64,000 bases of DNA from Bacteroides sp. Lineage in GTDB: Bacteria > Bacteroidota > Bacteroidia > Bacteroidales > Muribaculaceae. Under the pieces are notes generated by a model. The model saw only the letters and a program-made list of their open reading frames with translations. It did not search any database and had not been told where the DNA came from. Positions 10,708-19,217 of this stretch are shown here, piece after piece. The translations under genes were made by a program, and so were the position numbers. Where the stretch lies: positions 1 through 64,000 of the forward strand of contig JAAVBC010000017.1 in NCBI GenBank assembly GCA_014803765.1, read 5' to 3'. Positions within the stretch are counted from its first letter, which is position 1. Each line of letters starts with the position of its first letter.

Positions 10708-11847
10708 ATGAATTTCAAAAGAAATATTTTAATCACCGGGGGCGCCGGCTTTATCGGCAGCCATGTGGTAAGACTCTTCGTCAACAAATACCCGGACTAT
10801 CACATTATAAATCTTGATAAACTGACTTACGCAGGGAATCTTGCGAACCTCAAGGATATTGAGAATAAGGAAAATTATACATTTGTCAGAGCTGATATCG
10901 CAGATCTCGACGAGATGCGTCGCATTATTAAGGAATATAAGATTGACGGCGTTATCCATCTGGCGGCAGAGAGCCATGTCGACCGCAGCATCCGCGATCC
11001 TTTTACTTTCGCTCGCACAAATGTGATGGGTACGCTCGCACTTCTTCAGGCTGCCAAGGAATATTGGGATTCTCTCCCTGAGAAATATGAGGGAAAACTA
11101 TTCTATCATATCTCCACGGATGAAGTGTATGGAGCGCTGGAGCTGACAGCCCCCGAGGGTATCGAGTCTCCTTTCACGACTGCGGCGTCTTCCGAGCATC
11201 ATCATGCCTACGGAGAAGAATTCTTTGTGGAGACCACTAAGTATAATCCCCACTCTCCGTATTCCGCTTCCAAGGCTTCCAGCGATCACTTCGTAAGAGC
11301 CTATCATGACACTTACGGAATGCCGACCCTTGTCACTAACTGCAGCAACAACTATGGTCCGTATCAGTTCCCTGAAAAGCTGATTCCTCTATTCATCAAC
11401 AATATCCGTCATCGTAAGCCGCTTCCCGTTTATGGAAAGGGAGAAAATGTGCGCGACTGGCTTTTCGTCGAGGATCATGCACGCGCCATCGACCTTATCT
11501 TCCATGAGGGTAAGATAGCAGACACATATAATATCGGCGGATTCAACGAATGGAAGAACATTGACATTATCAAGGTTATTATCCGCACAGTGGATCGCCT
11601 TCTCGGCAATCCGGAAGGATATAGCGATGAACTTATTACATACGTGACCGACCGCGCCGGGCATGATCTGCGCTATGCTATCGACAGCCGCAAGCTTCAG
11701 GCAGAACTCGGCTGGGAACCCTCTCTGCAGTTTGAAGAGGGGATAGAAAAAACTGTGAAGTGGTATCTCGACAATCAGGAATGGGTTGATAATATCACAT
11801 CCGGCGACTACGAGAAATATTATGAAGAAATGTATGGAGGGAAGTGA
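10708..11847 (+). CDS. rfbB: dTDP-glucose 4,6-dehydratase
   Basis: ILITGGAGFIGSHVV, AAESHVDRSI, STDEVYG, YSASKASSDHFVRAYHDTYG. Confidence 0.98.
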   Translation: MNFKRNILITGGAGFIGSHVVRLFVNKYPDYHIINLDKLTYAGNLANLKDIENKENYTFVRADIADLDEMRRIIKEYKIDGVIHLAAESHVDRSIRDPFTFARTNVMGTLALLQAAKEYWDSLPEKYEGKLFYHISTDEVYGALELTAPEGIESPFTTAASSEHHHAYGEEFFVETTKYNPHSPYSASKASSDHFVRAYHDTYGMPTLVTNCSNNYGPYQFPEKLIPLFINNIRHRKPLPVYGKGENVRDWLFVEDHARAIDLIFHEGKIADTYNIGGFNEWKNIDIIKVIIRTVDRLLGNPEGYSDELITYVTDRAGHDLRYAIDSRKLQAELGWEPSLQFEEGIEKTVKWYLDNQEWVDNITSGDYEKYYEEMYGGK

Positions 11848-11887
11848 TTGCTTCCCCCATTTAATAAATATCTGAAAATCTATTACT

Positions 11888-12766
11888 ATGGAAAAAGACA
11901 GAATCATCCCTGCTTCAGAGCTGATTATCAACGGCGACGGAAGTGTGTTCCACATTCACTTGCGTCCGGATCAGCTTCGCGATAATATCATTCTTGTCGG
12001 AGATCCGGGAAGAGTGGACATGGTCGCTTCATATTTCGATGAAATTGATTATGATATTACTTCGCGTGAGTTTCATGCCATAGCAGGCAAATATAAAGGA
12101 AAAGAGATTCTTTGCATTTCCCACGGCATCGGTCCGGATAATATCGAGATTGTAGTGACGGAACTTGATGCTCTCGCCAATGTCGATTTTGAGACACGCA
12201 AGGTGCGTCCGGAGCATCGGACCCTCAATATGGTCAGAATCGGCACGAGCGGTTCGCTGCAGGAAGATATCCACATAGGAGATTTCGTAATGGCTACGAA
12301 AGGCACCGGCTTTGACGGTATCCTGAATTTCTATGCCGACCGCGATAAGGTCTGCGACCTGGAATTTGAGAAAGAGTTTATGGCGCATACCGACTGGAAT
12401 TCCACTTGGGCAGCTCCCTACACTGTCGATGCGGATGAGGAACTTATTACGAAGATCGGCAAGGATGACATGATTCATGGCTACACTATTGCTGCTGTAG
12501 GATTCTATGCTCCTCAGGGAAGAATGGTGCGTGTTCCTCTTGCTGACCCCGATCTCAACGAGAAGATAGAATCCTTCAGATTCCGGGGCAAACCCGTCAC
12601 AAATTTTGAGATGGAATCAGCGTGTCTGCAAGGTCTGGCAAAGTTGCTGGGTCATAGGGCGCTGACAGTCTGCTGCATCATCGCTGAACGCCGCCTGACA
12701 AAAGCCAACACAGACTATAAGCCGGCAGTGAAGCGTCTGGTAGAGACTGTGCTCGAAAGAATTTGA
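11888..12766 (+). CDS. Nucleoside phosphorylase (uridine phosphorylase-like)
   Basis: LRDNIILVGDPGRVDMVASYFD, ISHGIGPDNIEIVVTEL, NFEMESACLQGLAKLLGH. Confidence 0.88.
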   Translation: MEKDRIIPASELIINGDGSVFHIHLRPDQLRDNIILVGDPGRVDMVASYFDEIDYDITSREFHAIAGKYKGKEILCISHGIGPDNIEIVVTELDALANVDFETRKVRPEHRTLNMVRIGTSGSLQEDIHIGDFVMATKGTGFDGILNFYADRDKVCDLEFEKEFMAHTDWNSTWAAPYTVDADEELITKIGKDDMIHGYTIAAVGFYAPQGRMVRVPLADPDLNEKIESFRFRGKPVTNFEMESACLQGLAKLLGHRALTVCCIIAERRLTKANTDYKPAVKRLVETVLERI

Positions 12767-12789
12767 ACATTATCCTATTCCATTGATAA

Positions 12790-13920
12790 GTGAGCGCTTC
12801 CAATAATAAGGAAAAGGTGTATAAAGTGGCCCTCTCCATGATGAAGGGGGTCACTGCTACATTCCTACGCTATCTCGAGGAGCAGAATATCAGCGCGGAA
12901 GATTTCTTTAATTGGGATAAGAAAGAGTTACAGGGGAGACTCGAAAAGGTCAATCCCGATTTTCTGGATTCTTATCGCCGGGAGGAGGCAATGTTCAGCG
13001 CAAGAAAGGAGCTGGATAACTTAGAGCGTCATAACATTCGCTGTTTTTGTTATGGCGATGATGATTATCCCTGGCGTCTCGAAGATATACCGGATGCGCC
13101 GCTGACACTCTATTGCCTCGGGGAGGCGGACCTGAATATGGCACATCCCGTAGGGATCGTCGGAACCCGGCGTTGCACCGGTTATGGAGTTGACTTTACA
13201 CGAAAATTTACCGCCGAATTGGGAGGGTATTTTCCCGATCTTGGAGTCATCAGCGGATTGGCATTCGGTATAGATGCCGCGGCTCATACTGCGGCTCTTG
13301 AAAACGGACTGACGACCGTAGCGGTCGTGGCGCACGGGTTGAATACTATTTATCCTGCCGCTCATAGGGATCTTGCAAAAAGAATCATTAAAGAGGGTGG
13401 CGCTATAGTGTCGGAATATCCTTTTGGCACAACTCCTTATCGCGGGCGCTTCCTTGAGCGTAACCGAATAGTGGCAGCCCTTAGTGATGCCGTAGTGGTT
13501 ATGGAAAGCGAGATTAAGGGAGGTGCTATGTCAACTGCCAACACTGCCTTTGGTTATAATCGGGAAGTGTTTGCACTTCCCGGAAGAGTGTCAGATCCTA
13601 TATCTGCGGGGTGTAATCATCTTATCAGTCGGAATAAGGCGCATCTGCTCTCCGGAGCGGCAGATATTATCGAGCAGACCGGCTGGCAACCATTGGGTTT
13701 GAATATCCAACCCGGAATGAGATCGCTTTTCCCGGAATTGCAGGGTGATGCGAAGAGGATTTATGATATGCTCCGATTCTCACACGAGCCCGAAAGTCTT
13801 GATAATATCCATCATACTCTCCGCATTCCGATGCCGGAGCTTATGGGTCTCCTCGGAGAACTGGAGTTCGACGGCGTAGTGGTGAAATTACCCGGCAATC
13901 GTTATGAAGTCGGTAGCTGA
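12790..13920 (+). CDS. dprA: DNA processing protein DprA (GTG start)
   Basis: VGIVGTRRCTGYG, VISGLAFGIDAAAHTAAL, RNRIVAALSDAVVVMESEIKGGAMSTANTAFGYNREVFALPG. Confidence 0.96.
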   Translation: MSASNNKEKVYKVALSMMKGVTATFLRYLEEQNISAEDFFNWDKKELQGRLEKVNPDFLDSYRREEAMFSARKELDNLERHNIRCFCYGDDDYPWRLEDIPDAPLTLYCLGEADLNMAHPVGIVGTRRCTGYGVDFTRKFTAELGGYFPDLGVISGLAFGIDAAAHTAALENGLTTVAVVAHGLNTIYPAAHRDLAKRIIKEGGAIVSEYPFGTTPYRGRFLERNRIVAALSDAVVVMESEIKGGAMSTANTAFGYNREVFALPGRVSDPISAGCNHLISRNKAHLLSGAADIIEQTGWQPLGLNIQPGMRSLFPELQGDAKRIYDMLRFSHEPESLDNIHHTLRIPMPELMGLLGELEFDGVVVKLPGNRYEVGS

Positions 13921-14075
13921 GGTAGACAGAAGCATATGGGCTTTTTTAGACAGAAGCAGATAGGCTTTTTTTTTAGACAGAAGCACAAAAGGTTTTTTAG
14001 ACATAACACATAAGCTTTATAGACAGAAGCATATAAGCTTTTTGGACAGAAGCACATAAGCACAGAAGCTTTTTC
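13921..14075. repeat. Second array of the degenerate ~24-bp repeat (agacagaagcacataagctttttt)
   Basis: About six copies, related to the 5.9-6.2 kb array; also between convergent genes. Confidence 0.88.
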
Positions 14076-14078
14076 TGT

Positions 14079-14660
14079 TCAGCGGTCCGCTTGCCGCTCA
14101 CTATCTATATATAGGGCATCGATATTTAGGGAATGGAAATCTTCTTTAGTCATAATGTGGAAATGTTCTGTCCGTTTATCTCCCAATGGAGATGTAATGT
14201 CTTTGTTGGTGTGATGGTATCTGAATCCGCTTTTCTCGCAGACACGTTTTGACTTGACGTTGCCATCATAGTATCCACACCATACTGTATCAATGTTCAA
14301 CTCATTAAAACATCGTGAGAGCATCGCTTTTACAGCTTCGGGAATCAGTCCTTGTCCCCAATATGGTTTACCAATCCAGTAGCCAATTTCAGCTTCGCCG
14401 CTTTTCATTTCATCGGAATGAAGATCGCTGGAGAACATGATTCCGCAACTGCCAATGGGCTCATTTGTCTCTTTAAGAACAACCGCATAAATCTCAGGCG
14501 CAGCAAATACTGTCCGTATTATTTCCAGACTATTTTCCACCGAGGTATGTGATTGCCACCCAGCAATCGGACCTACATCGGGATCTTGCGCGTATTTGAA
14601 AAGATATTCAGCATCATCTTCTCGCCAAGGTCTGAGTATCAAACGAGATGTTTCTATCAT
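14079..14660 (-). CDS. GNAT family N-acetyltransferase (RimJ/RimL-like)
   Basis: METSRLILRPWREDDAEYLF-like N-term, IGYWIGKPYWGQGLIPEAVKAML. Confidence 0.93.
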   Translation of the reverse strand: MIETSRLILRPWREDDAEYLFKYAQDPDVGPIAGWQSHTSVENSLEIIRTVFAAPEIYAVVLKETNEPIGSCGIMFSSDLHSDEMKSGEAEIGYWIGKPYWGQGLIPEAVKAMLSRCFNELNIDTVWCGYYDGNVKSKRVCEKSGFRYHHTNKDITSPLGDKRTEHFHIMTKEDFHSLNIDALYIDSERQADR

Positions 14661-14974
14661 CCGAGAATCATTTTAAAATTATCTGTAATAAACATCGTCG
14701 GTGTAAACTCTACAATCTGATAGTCGGCTATACCATTAATCTTAAACGGGTCTTGGGCAATGATAGCATCTACAGCAGTTCGGTTTTCACCTTTCATCAT
14801 AATCACGCCACCGATGCGAGGTGTCTGTGGACCGGACGCAATGAAATCGCCTGCTGCATAATGCTCCGCAAGATATTCACGATGCGCCTGAAGGTAACGA
14901 TCAACTTCCTCAAGCGACTTCTTATATGTCAGAATTACGATAAACATAGTCATATCATTTGCAAATTTAGTCAT
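14657..14974 (-). CDS. YciI family protein
   Basis: MFIVILTYKKSLEEVDRYLQAHREYLAEHYAAGDFIASGPQTPRIGGVIM. Confidence 0.88.
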   Translation of the reverse strand: MTKFANDMTMFIVILTYKKSLEEVDRYLQAHREYLAEHYAAGDFIASGPQTPRIGGVIMMKGENRTAVDAIIAQDPFKINGIADYQIVEFTPTMFITDNFKMILG

Positions 14975-15025
14975 AATATTTGGGATTCAGGACGTTATTG
15001 GCACAATTTTTATTAATTTTGTATT

Positions 15026-16141
15026 ATGAAAGCGGAAATAGATACGAAGAACCTTCCGGACGGTTACGCAGAATGGCGTAGTAAAATTGAGAATCTCATT
15101 GAGAACGCAAAACTCAATGCGGCTATCCATGTGAATACTGACATGCTGTCCTTGTATTGGAGCATAGGTAGCGACATCATCAGAAAGAAAAAAGAGCTTA
15201 GCTGGGGATCGCAAGTAATCGAACAGCTATCCGTGGATTTAACACGCAAGTTTCCTGAAGATAAGGGTTACTCAGTGAGAAACTTGCACTATATGAGGCG
15301 GTTCGCTGAGAATTATCCTAATTTTCCAATTCTGCAAGTGTCACTTGCAGAATTTAAGGATCTGCCAATTTCGCAAGCGGCACTTGCAGAATTGGCAGAC
15401 GGAAAGAATTCTGTAGACATTCCCCTGACAACCATAAGCTGGTATCATCATATTTCCCTGCTTCCCAAAATCAAGAGCGACGCGGAACGTGCTTTCTACA
15501 TACTTGAAACGACACGCAACGGGTGGAGCCGGGATGTTATGATGTCAAAAATAAACAGCGGTTATATGAAAGCCGTAGGTAGAGCCATCACAAATTTTTC
15601 ACGAACCTTACCAGATTATCAGTCGGATCTTGCCCAGTACGCTTTCAAAGACCCATATAATTTCAGTTTCATAGGCACTATGGCATTGCAGCATGAGCGA
15701 GATATTGAAAAATGTCTTGCCGAGCGTATGACCGAATTTCTGCTTGAATTAGGACATGGATTCGCCTATGTCGGCAGACAGTATAATGTTGTGGTTGACG
15801 GTGATGACTATTACATTGATATTCTAATGTATCACCTGAAACTGCATTGTTATGTGGTGGTCGAGTTGAAGGCTGTTGAGTTTATCCCTGAGTTTGTAAG
15901 CAAACTTAATTTTTATATCTCCGCTGTTGACGAGTATGTGAAGTCACCGGAAGACAAGCCAACGATCGGTCTCCTGCTTTGCCGCAGCAAAAGCAATAAA
16001 AAGGCTGAGTTTGCACTGAGGGGAATAACCCAACCGATGGGTATAGCCCAATATGAGACTGAAAAACTATTCAACGACGTAGCATCGGCACTTCCTACCA
16101 TAGAGGACATCGAAGATGAGCTGACTAATGACAATGACTGA
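15026..16141 (+). CDS. DUF1016/YhcG family PD-(D/E)XK nuclease-like protein
   Basis: N-term winged-helix region YSVRNLHYMRRFAENYP and C-term HGFAYVGRQYNVVVDGDDYYIDILMYHLKLHCYVVVELKA. Confidence 0.93.
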   Translation: MKAEIDTKNLPDGYAEWRSKIENLIENAKLNAAIHVNTDMLSLYWSIGSDIIRKKKELSWGSQVIEQLSVDLTRKFPEDKGYSVRNLHYMRRFAENYPNFPILQVSLAEFKDLPISQAALAELADGKNSVDIPLTTISWYHHISLLPKIKSDAERAFYILETTRNGWSRDVMMSKINSGYMKAVGRAITNFSRTLPDYQSDLAQYAFKDPYNFSFIGTMALQHERDIEKCLAERMTEFLLELGHGFAYVGRQYNVVVDGDDYYIDILMYHLKLHCYVVVELKAVEFIPEFVSKLNFYISAVDEYVKSPEDKPTIGLLLCRSKSNKKAEFALRGITQPMGIAQYETEKLFNDVASALPTIEDIEDELTNDND

Positions 16142-16169
16142 GATAATGGCGGAAACGATGATACAACAA

Positions 16170-16266
16170 CTACCTAAAGGAAACTGCTGAAGAGGGCTGC
16201 TACTTCATCACCGCGCGACATCTTGCCATCTTTGAGCATTACGCAGGTAATGTCGCCTTTGGTGAT
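16170..16266. repeat. 97-bp direct repeat copy 1: displaced 3' end of the thioesterase gene (intact gene at 33886-34293)
   Basis: 96/97 identity to 33882-33978, same orientation. Confidence 0.95.
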
Positions 16267-16538
16267 TAACCAAACAGCTCTGAATGGGAACCCAATCGTA
16301 CAAGGCTGATTTCATCTGTGTCAGGATCAAACCATATTAGCAGAAAATCACCTTCAATATGGCATTCCATGTGCCCGGCGTAATCTCCTGTTAATGGATG
16401 TGGACGGTTCTCTTCAGGTATCGGCAATTCGTTTTGCAGTAATTCTAAGATCTTGAATAGCTTTTCAACTTTCTTGGGATTGTTGCGAAAGCGTTTATAG
16501 TCTTTCTTATATTGCCCGGTAGGTTTGAGCTTTTTCAT
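16266..16538 (-). CDS. Type II toxin, YafQ/RelE family
   Basis: LKPTGQYKKDYKRFRNNPKKVEKL...PHPLTGDYAGHMECHIEGDFLLIWFDPDTDEISLVRLGSHSELF. Confidence 0.92.
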   Translation of the reverse strand: MKKLKPTGQYKKDYKRFRNNPKKVEKLFKILELLQNELPIPEENRPHPLTGDYAGHMECHIEGDFLLIWFDPDTDEISLVRLGSHSELFG

Positions 16539-16795
16539 AAGCCCATGGATTTTTCCATTGCTTGAATCGAAGTCAGGTCAAGAGCGGGTTCATTGCGAAG
16601 AGCTCCACTTTCAGCTTCCTGCATAGCTGCGAGGGTAGTGGCATTGGGTTCGTGGTATGCTGCATCAAGAAGCAACGTCTCAACATAGTTGTTAAGACTG
16701 CGGTTCTGACGTTTTGCAAGCTGCTTGAGACGGTCTATGAGGTCTACCGGCAGACGGAAACTCTGGTTCTTTTTTAATGCTATATCCATAGTCAT
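16535..16795 (-). CDS. Cognate antitoxin (ribbon-helix-helix/RelB-like)
   Basis: 4-nt overlap with toxin; QSFRLPVDLIDRLKQLAKRQNRSLNNYVETLLLDA. Confidence 0.85.
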   Translation of the reverse strand: MTMDIALKKNQSFRLPVDLIDRLKQLAKRQNRSLNNYVETLLLDAAYHEPNATTLAAMQEAESGALRNEPALDLTSIQAMEKSMGL

Positions 16796-17104
16796 ATTAT
16801 TCTATAGTGCAAAGTTACTATAATTGTATTACAAATACAACAATGTCACACTATAAGTTCACACAACAAGTTGGATTGCCCATATTTTATCCCACTCCCC
16901 CCATATTTCTTCCTCAATCAGCAATACTGCTAAATATTAATCCATCTCGTTCTCCAATCAAAGAACTTTTCGTTACTTTGCCCCGTTTTCCAAAAGTAAA
17001 ATATTTTTCAGTTTGTAAAACGAGCAAGAATGAGACTAATTAGCGGACCACACCACTATCACACTTAATTATCAGGAGTAATAAATACTCCCTATAAAAA
17101 GATT

Positions 17105-17296
17105 GTGAACAGCATCAGACGTTCACGAAAATCAAAGCTTCTGAATGCTTTTACCGATTGTATCCATAAGATCGATCCGACTGCAAATATTATTGATTTT
17201 GTGTTTGAAGAAGCTAAACATTATGACGTGAAGGGGAAAACCTATCTGCAATCATTGAGCAAATATTATCTTGCAGACACCGGGATACCCTACTGA
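17105..17296 (+). pseudogene. Remnant of a DUF4143-type AAA ATPase
   Basis: YDVKGKTYLQSLSKYYLADTGIPY* resembles the KYYxxDTGLR motif region; no upstream Walker motifs and premature stop. Confidence 0.5.
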
Positions 17297-17520
17297 GATT
17301 CCCACAAAATTAACTATTACTCCGCTAAAAATAGCCTATGCCGAGTCGCTGATGTCGATTCCTGATAGTGGCTTGCTCATGTTCTTATCCAGATACCCTC
17401 TCGAAGAAAGACCGGTCAATCCATGTAAGACCTCCTGACGAGTGAATATGCCAAACGGTATGAAATTAAACCTTGGAATCTTCCTGACCCTGACAGACCA
17501 AAACGCCAACAAACATCCTC

Positions 17521-17577
17521 AAAATAGCACGAAGAAGCCCGAACATCCCCAACGTTAGGGCTTCTTCGTGCTATTTT
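17521..17577. terminator. Long perfect hairpin (20-bp stem), terminator-like
   Basis: aaaatagcacgaagaagccc / gggcttcttcgtgctatttt. Confidence 0.7.
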
Positions 17578-17921
17578 GTCCAATTGTCCAATACGCGCTT
17601 CACCGTATGCTTACATTCACTCGTTGTATAAAGAAACAAACAAATTGTATCCGTAAAAGTCAAATTTCATCCATCTGCTGTTGCCACACAGGGACGTCGC
17701 ATTTATTTTTTGAAGTGAAACTTTCCAGTCTATGATTTAGCAATATCTTCGGGTGTAAAAGAAGTCTTGTTGGATGGCATTATTCATTTCTAATCCGGGG
17801 ATATTCTGGCTGCCTGGAGTCGGAGGGTGGATCCAACTGCAAAGTTGATGTAAATTTCTGTAATTCGCTATGTCAATTCTGAAAAATTCAGTAAATTTGC
17901 GTCAAATTCAATTATTGAATC

Positions 17922-18137
17922 ATGGAAAGAGACTTTAATAGAATAAAAGTAGTTTTAGCAGAAAAGAAACGTACCAATAAATGGTTAGCTGAGAAATTAT
18001 GTAAGGATCCCGCGACGGTTTCTAAATGGTGTACCAATTCCGCTCAACCCTGTGTCGAGACCTTGTTTTCTATTGCTGAATGCCTTGAAGTCAAAGTTAA
18101 GGATTTACTTAACGACTCTGTTAAGGTCTCCGACTAA
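17922..18137 (+). CDS. HTH Xre-family transcriptional regulator
   Basis: NRIKVVLAEKKRTNKWLAEKLCKDPATVSKWCTNSAQPCVETLFSIAECLEVKVKDLL. Confidence 0.85.
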   Translation: MERDFNRIKVVLAEKKRTNKWLAEKLCKDPATVSKWCTNSAQPCVETLFSIAECLEVKVKDLLNDSVKVSD

Positions 18138-18151
18138 CGATAATATTTGTT

Positions 18152-19177
18152 TTGGCTACTAATAAAAACGCTCGCCTCCGTTACGAAGCTCTAGACAAGT
18201 GTCTGAGTAATTTTACTCGCAAGTTCTACATAGAGGACCTGCAGAAGGCTTGTTGCGATTACTTAACAAAGGAACTTAGTATTGAAACAACTGTAAGTAA
18301 GCGACAGGTATATGCCGATTTGAAGGAGATGGAGCTGTCACCATCTATGCAAGCACCTATTAAGGCATATCAAGATGGGCAACGCAAATATTATCGTTAT
18401 TCACAAGAAGGTTTTTCCATTGTCGATTTAACCGATGATGAACTGATGGGACTTGAAGCTACGGTGAACATGCTTGCCTCGTTTCGTGGAATGCCACAGT
18501 TCGACTGGATGACCGATATTATTCGAAAACTTAAAAAGAAATACAAGGTTTCTGAAAACCAGAGAAATATTCTATCCTTTGATTCAAATGTCGATTTGCG
18601 TGGTATTGACAGATTCAAAGAACTGTTCAACTTCATCATCAACGAACAACCAATAAAAATCACATACGAGCCATTCGGCAAACCTGCTTTTGATGCAGAA
18701 ATCCATCCATATTATCTAAAACAATACAATAATCGGTGGTTTATACTCGGATACAACCCTGAGTACAAAGACATTACAATTTTTGCACTTGATAGAATCA
18801 AAAAGGTGGAATCTCTTAACGTTGATTTTATACAAGATGCCCTTATTGAAGACCCATTTGATTACTTCTTCGATGTGATTGGTACAACAATACCCAATCA
18901 TGGCGAGATTGAAAAGGTAGTCTTGAAATTTTCTCCAAAGCGTTATCAATACGTTTCGGCCAAACCAATTCATCATACACAGAAATCTAATGATATTAAC
19001 GGTACTATTACCATTGAAGTAATACCCAATAAAGAACTTGAAGCCATAATCCTTGGATTTGGCAAAGACGTTGAAGTGCTTGAACCGGAGCATCTGCGAC
19101 AAGAGATAATCGAGATAATGAAGGAGAGTTGCAAAAAATATGGACTTTTGAAGAATGACTGCAAAAGTCCTCTGTAA
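18152..19177 (+). CDS. WYL-domain transcriptional regulator
   Basis: N-term winged helix, IKITYEPFGKPAFDAEIHPYYLKQYNNRWFILGYNPEYKDITIFALDRI. Confidence 0.88.
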   Translation: MATNKNARLRYEALDKCLSNFTRKFYIEDLQKACCDYLTKELSIETTVSKRQVYADLKEMELSPSMQAPIKAYQDGQRKYYRYSQEGFSIVDLTDDELMGLEATVNMLASFRGMPQFDWMTDIIRKLKKKYKVSENQRNILSFDSNVDLRGIDRFKELFNFIINEQPIKITYEPFGKPAFDAEIHPYYLKQYNNRWFILGYNPEYKDITIFALDRIKKVESLNVDFIQDALIEDPFDYFFDVIGTTIPNHGEIEKVVLKFSPKRYQYVSAKPIHHTQKSNDINGTITIEVIPNKELEAIILGFGKDVEVLEPEHLRQEIIEIMKESCKKYGLLKNDCKSPL

Positions 19178-19217
19178 CTTTGCAGCATCAAAACGAAACA
19201 GAAAATTTTTTAAGCTT

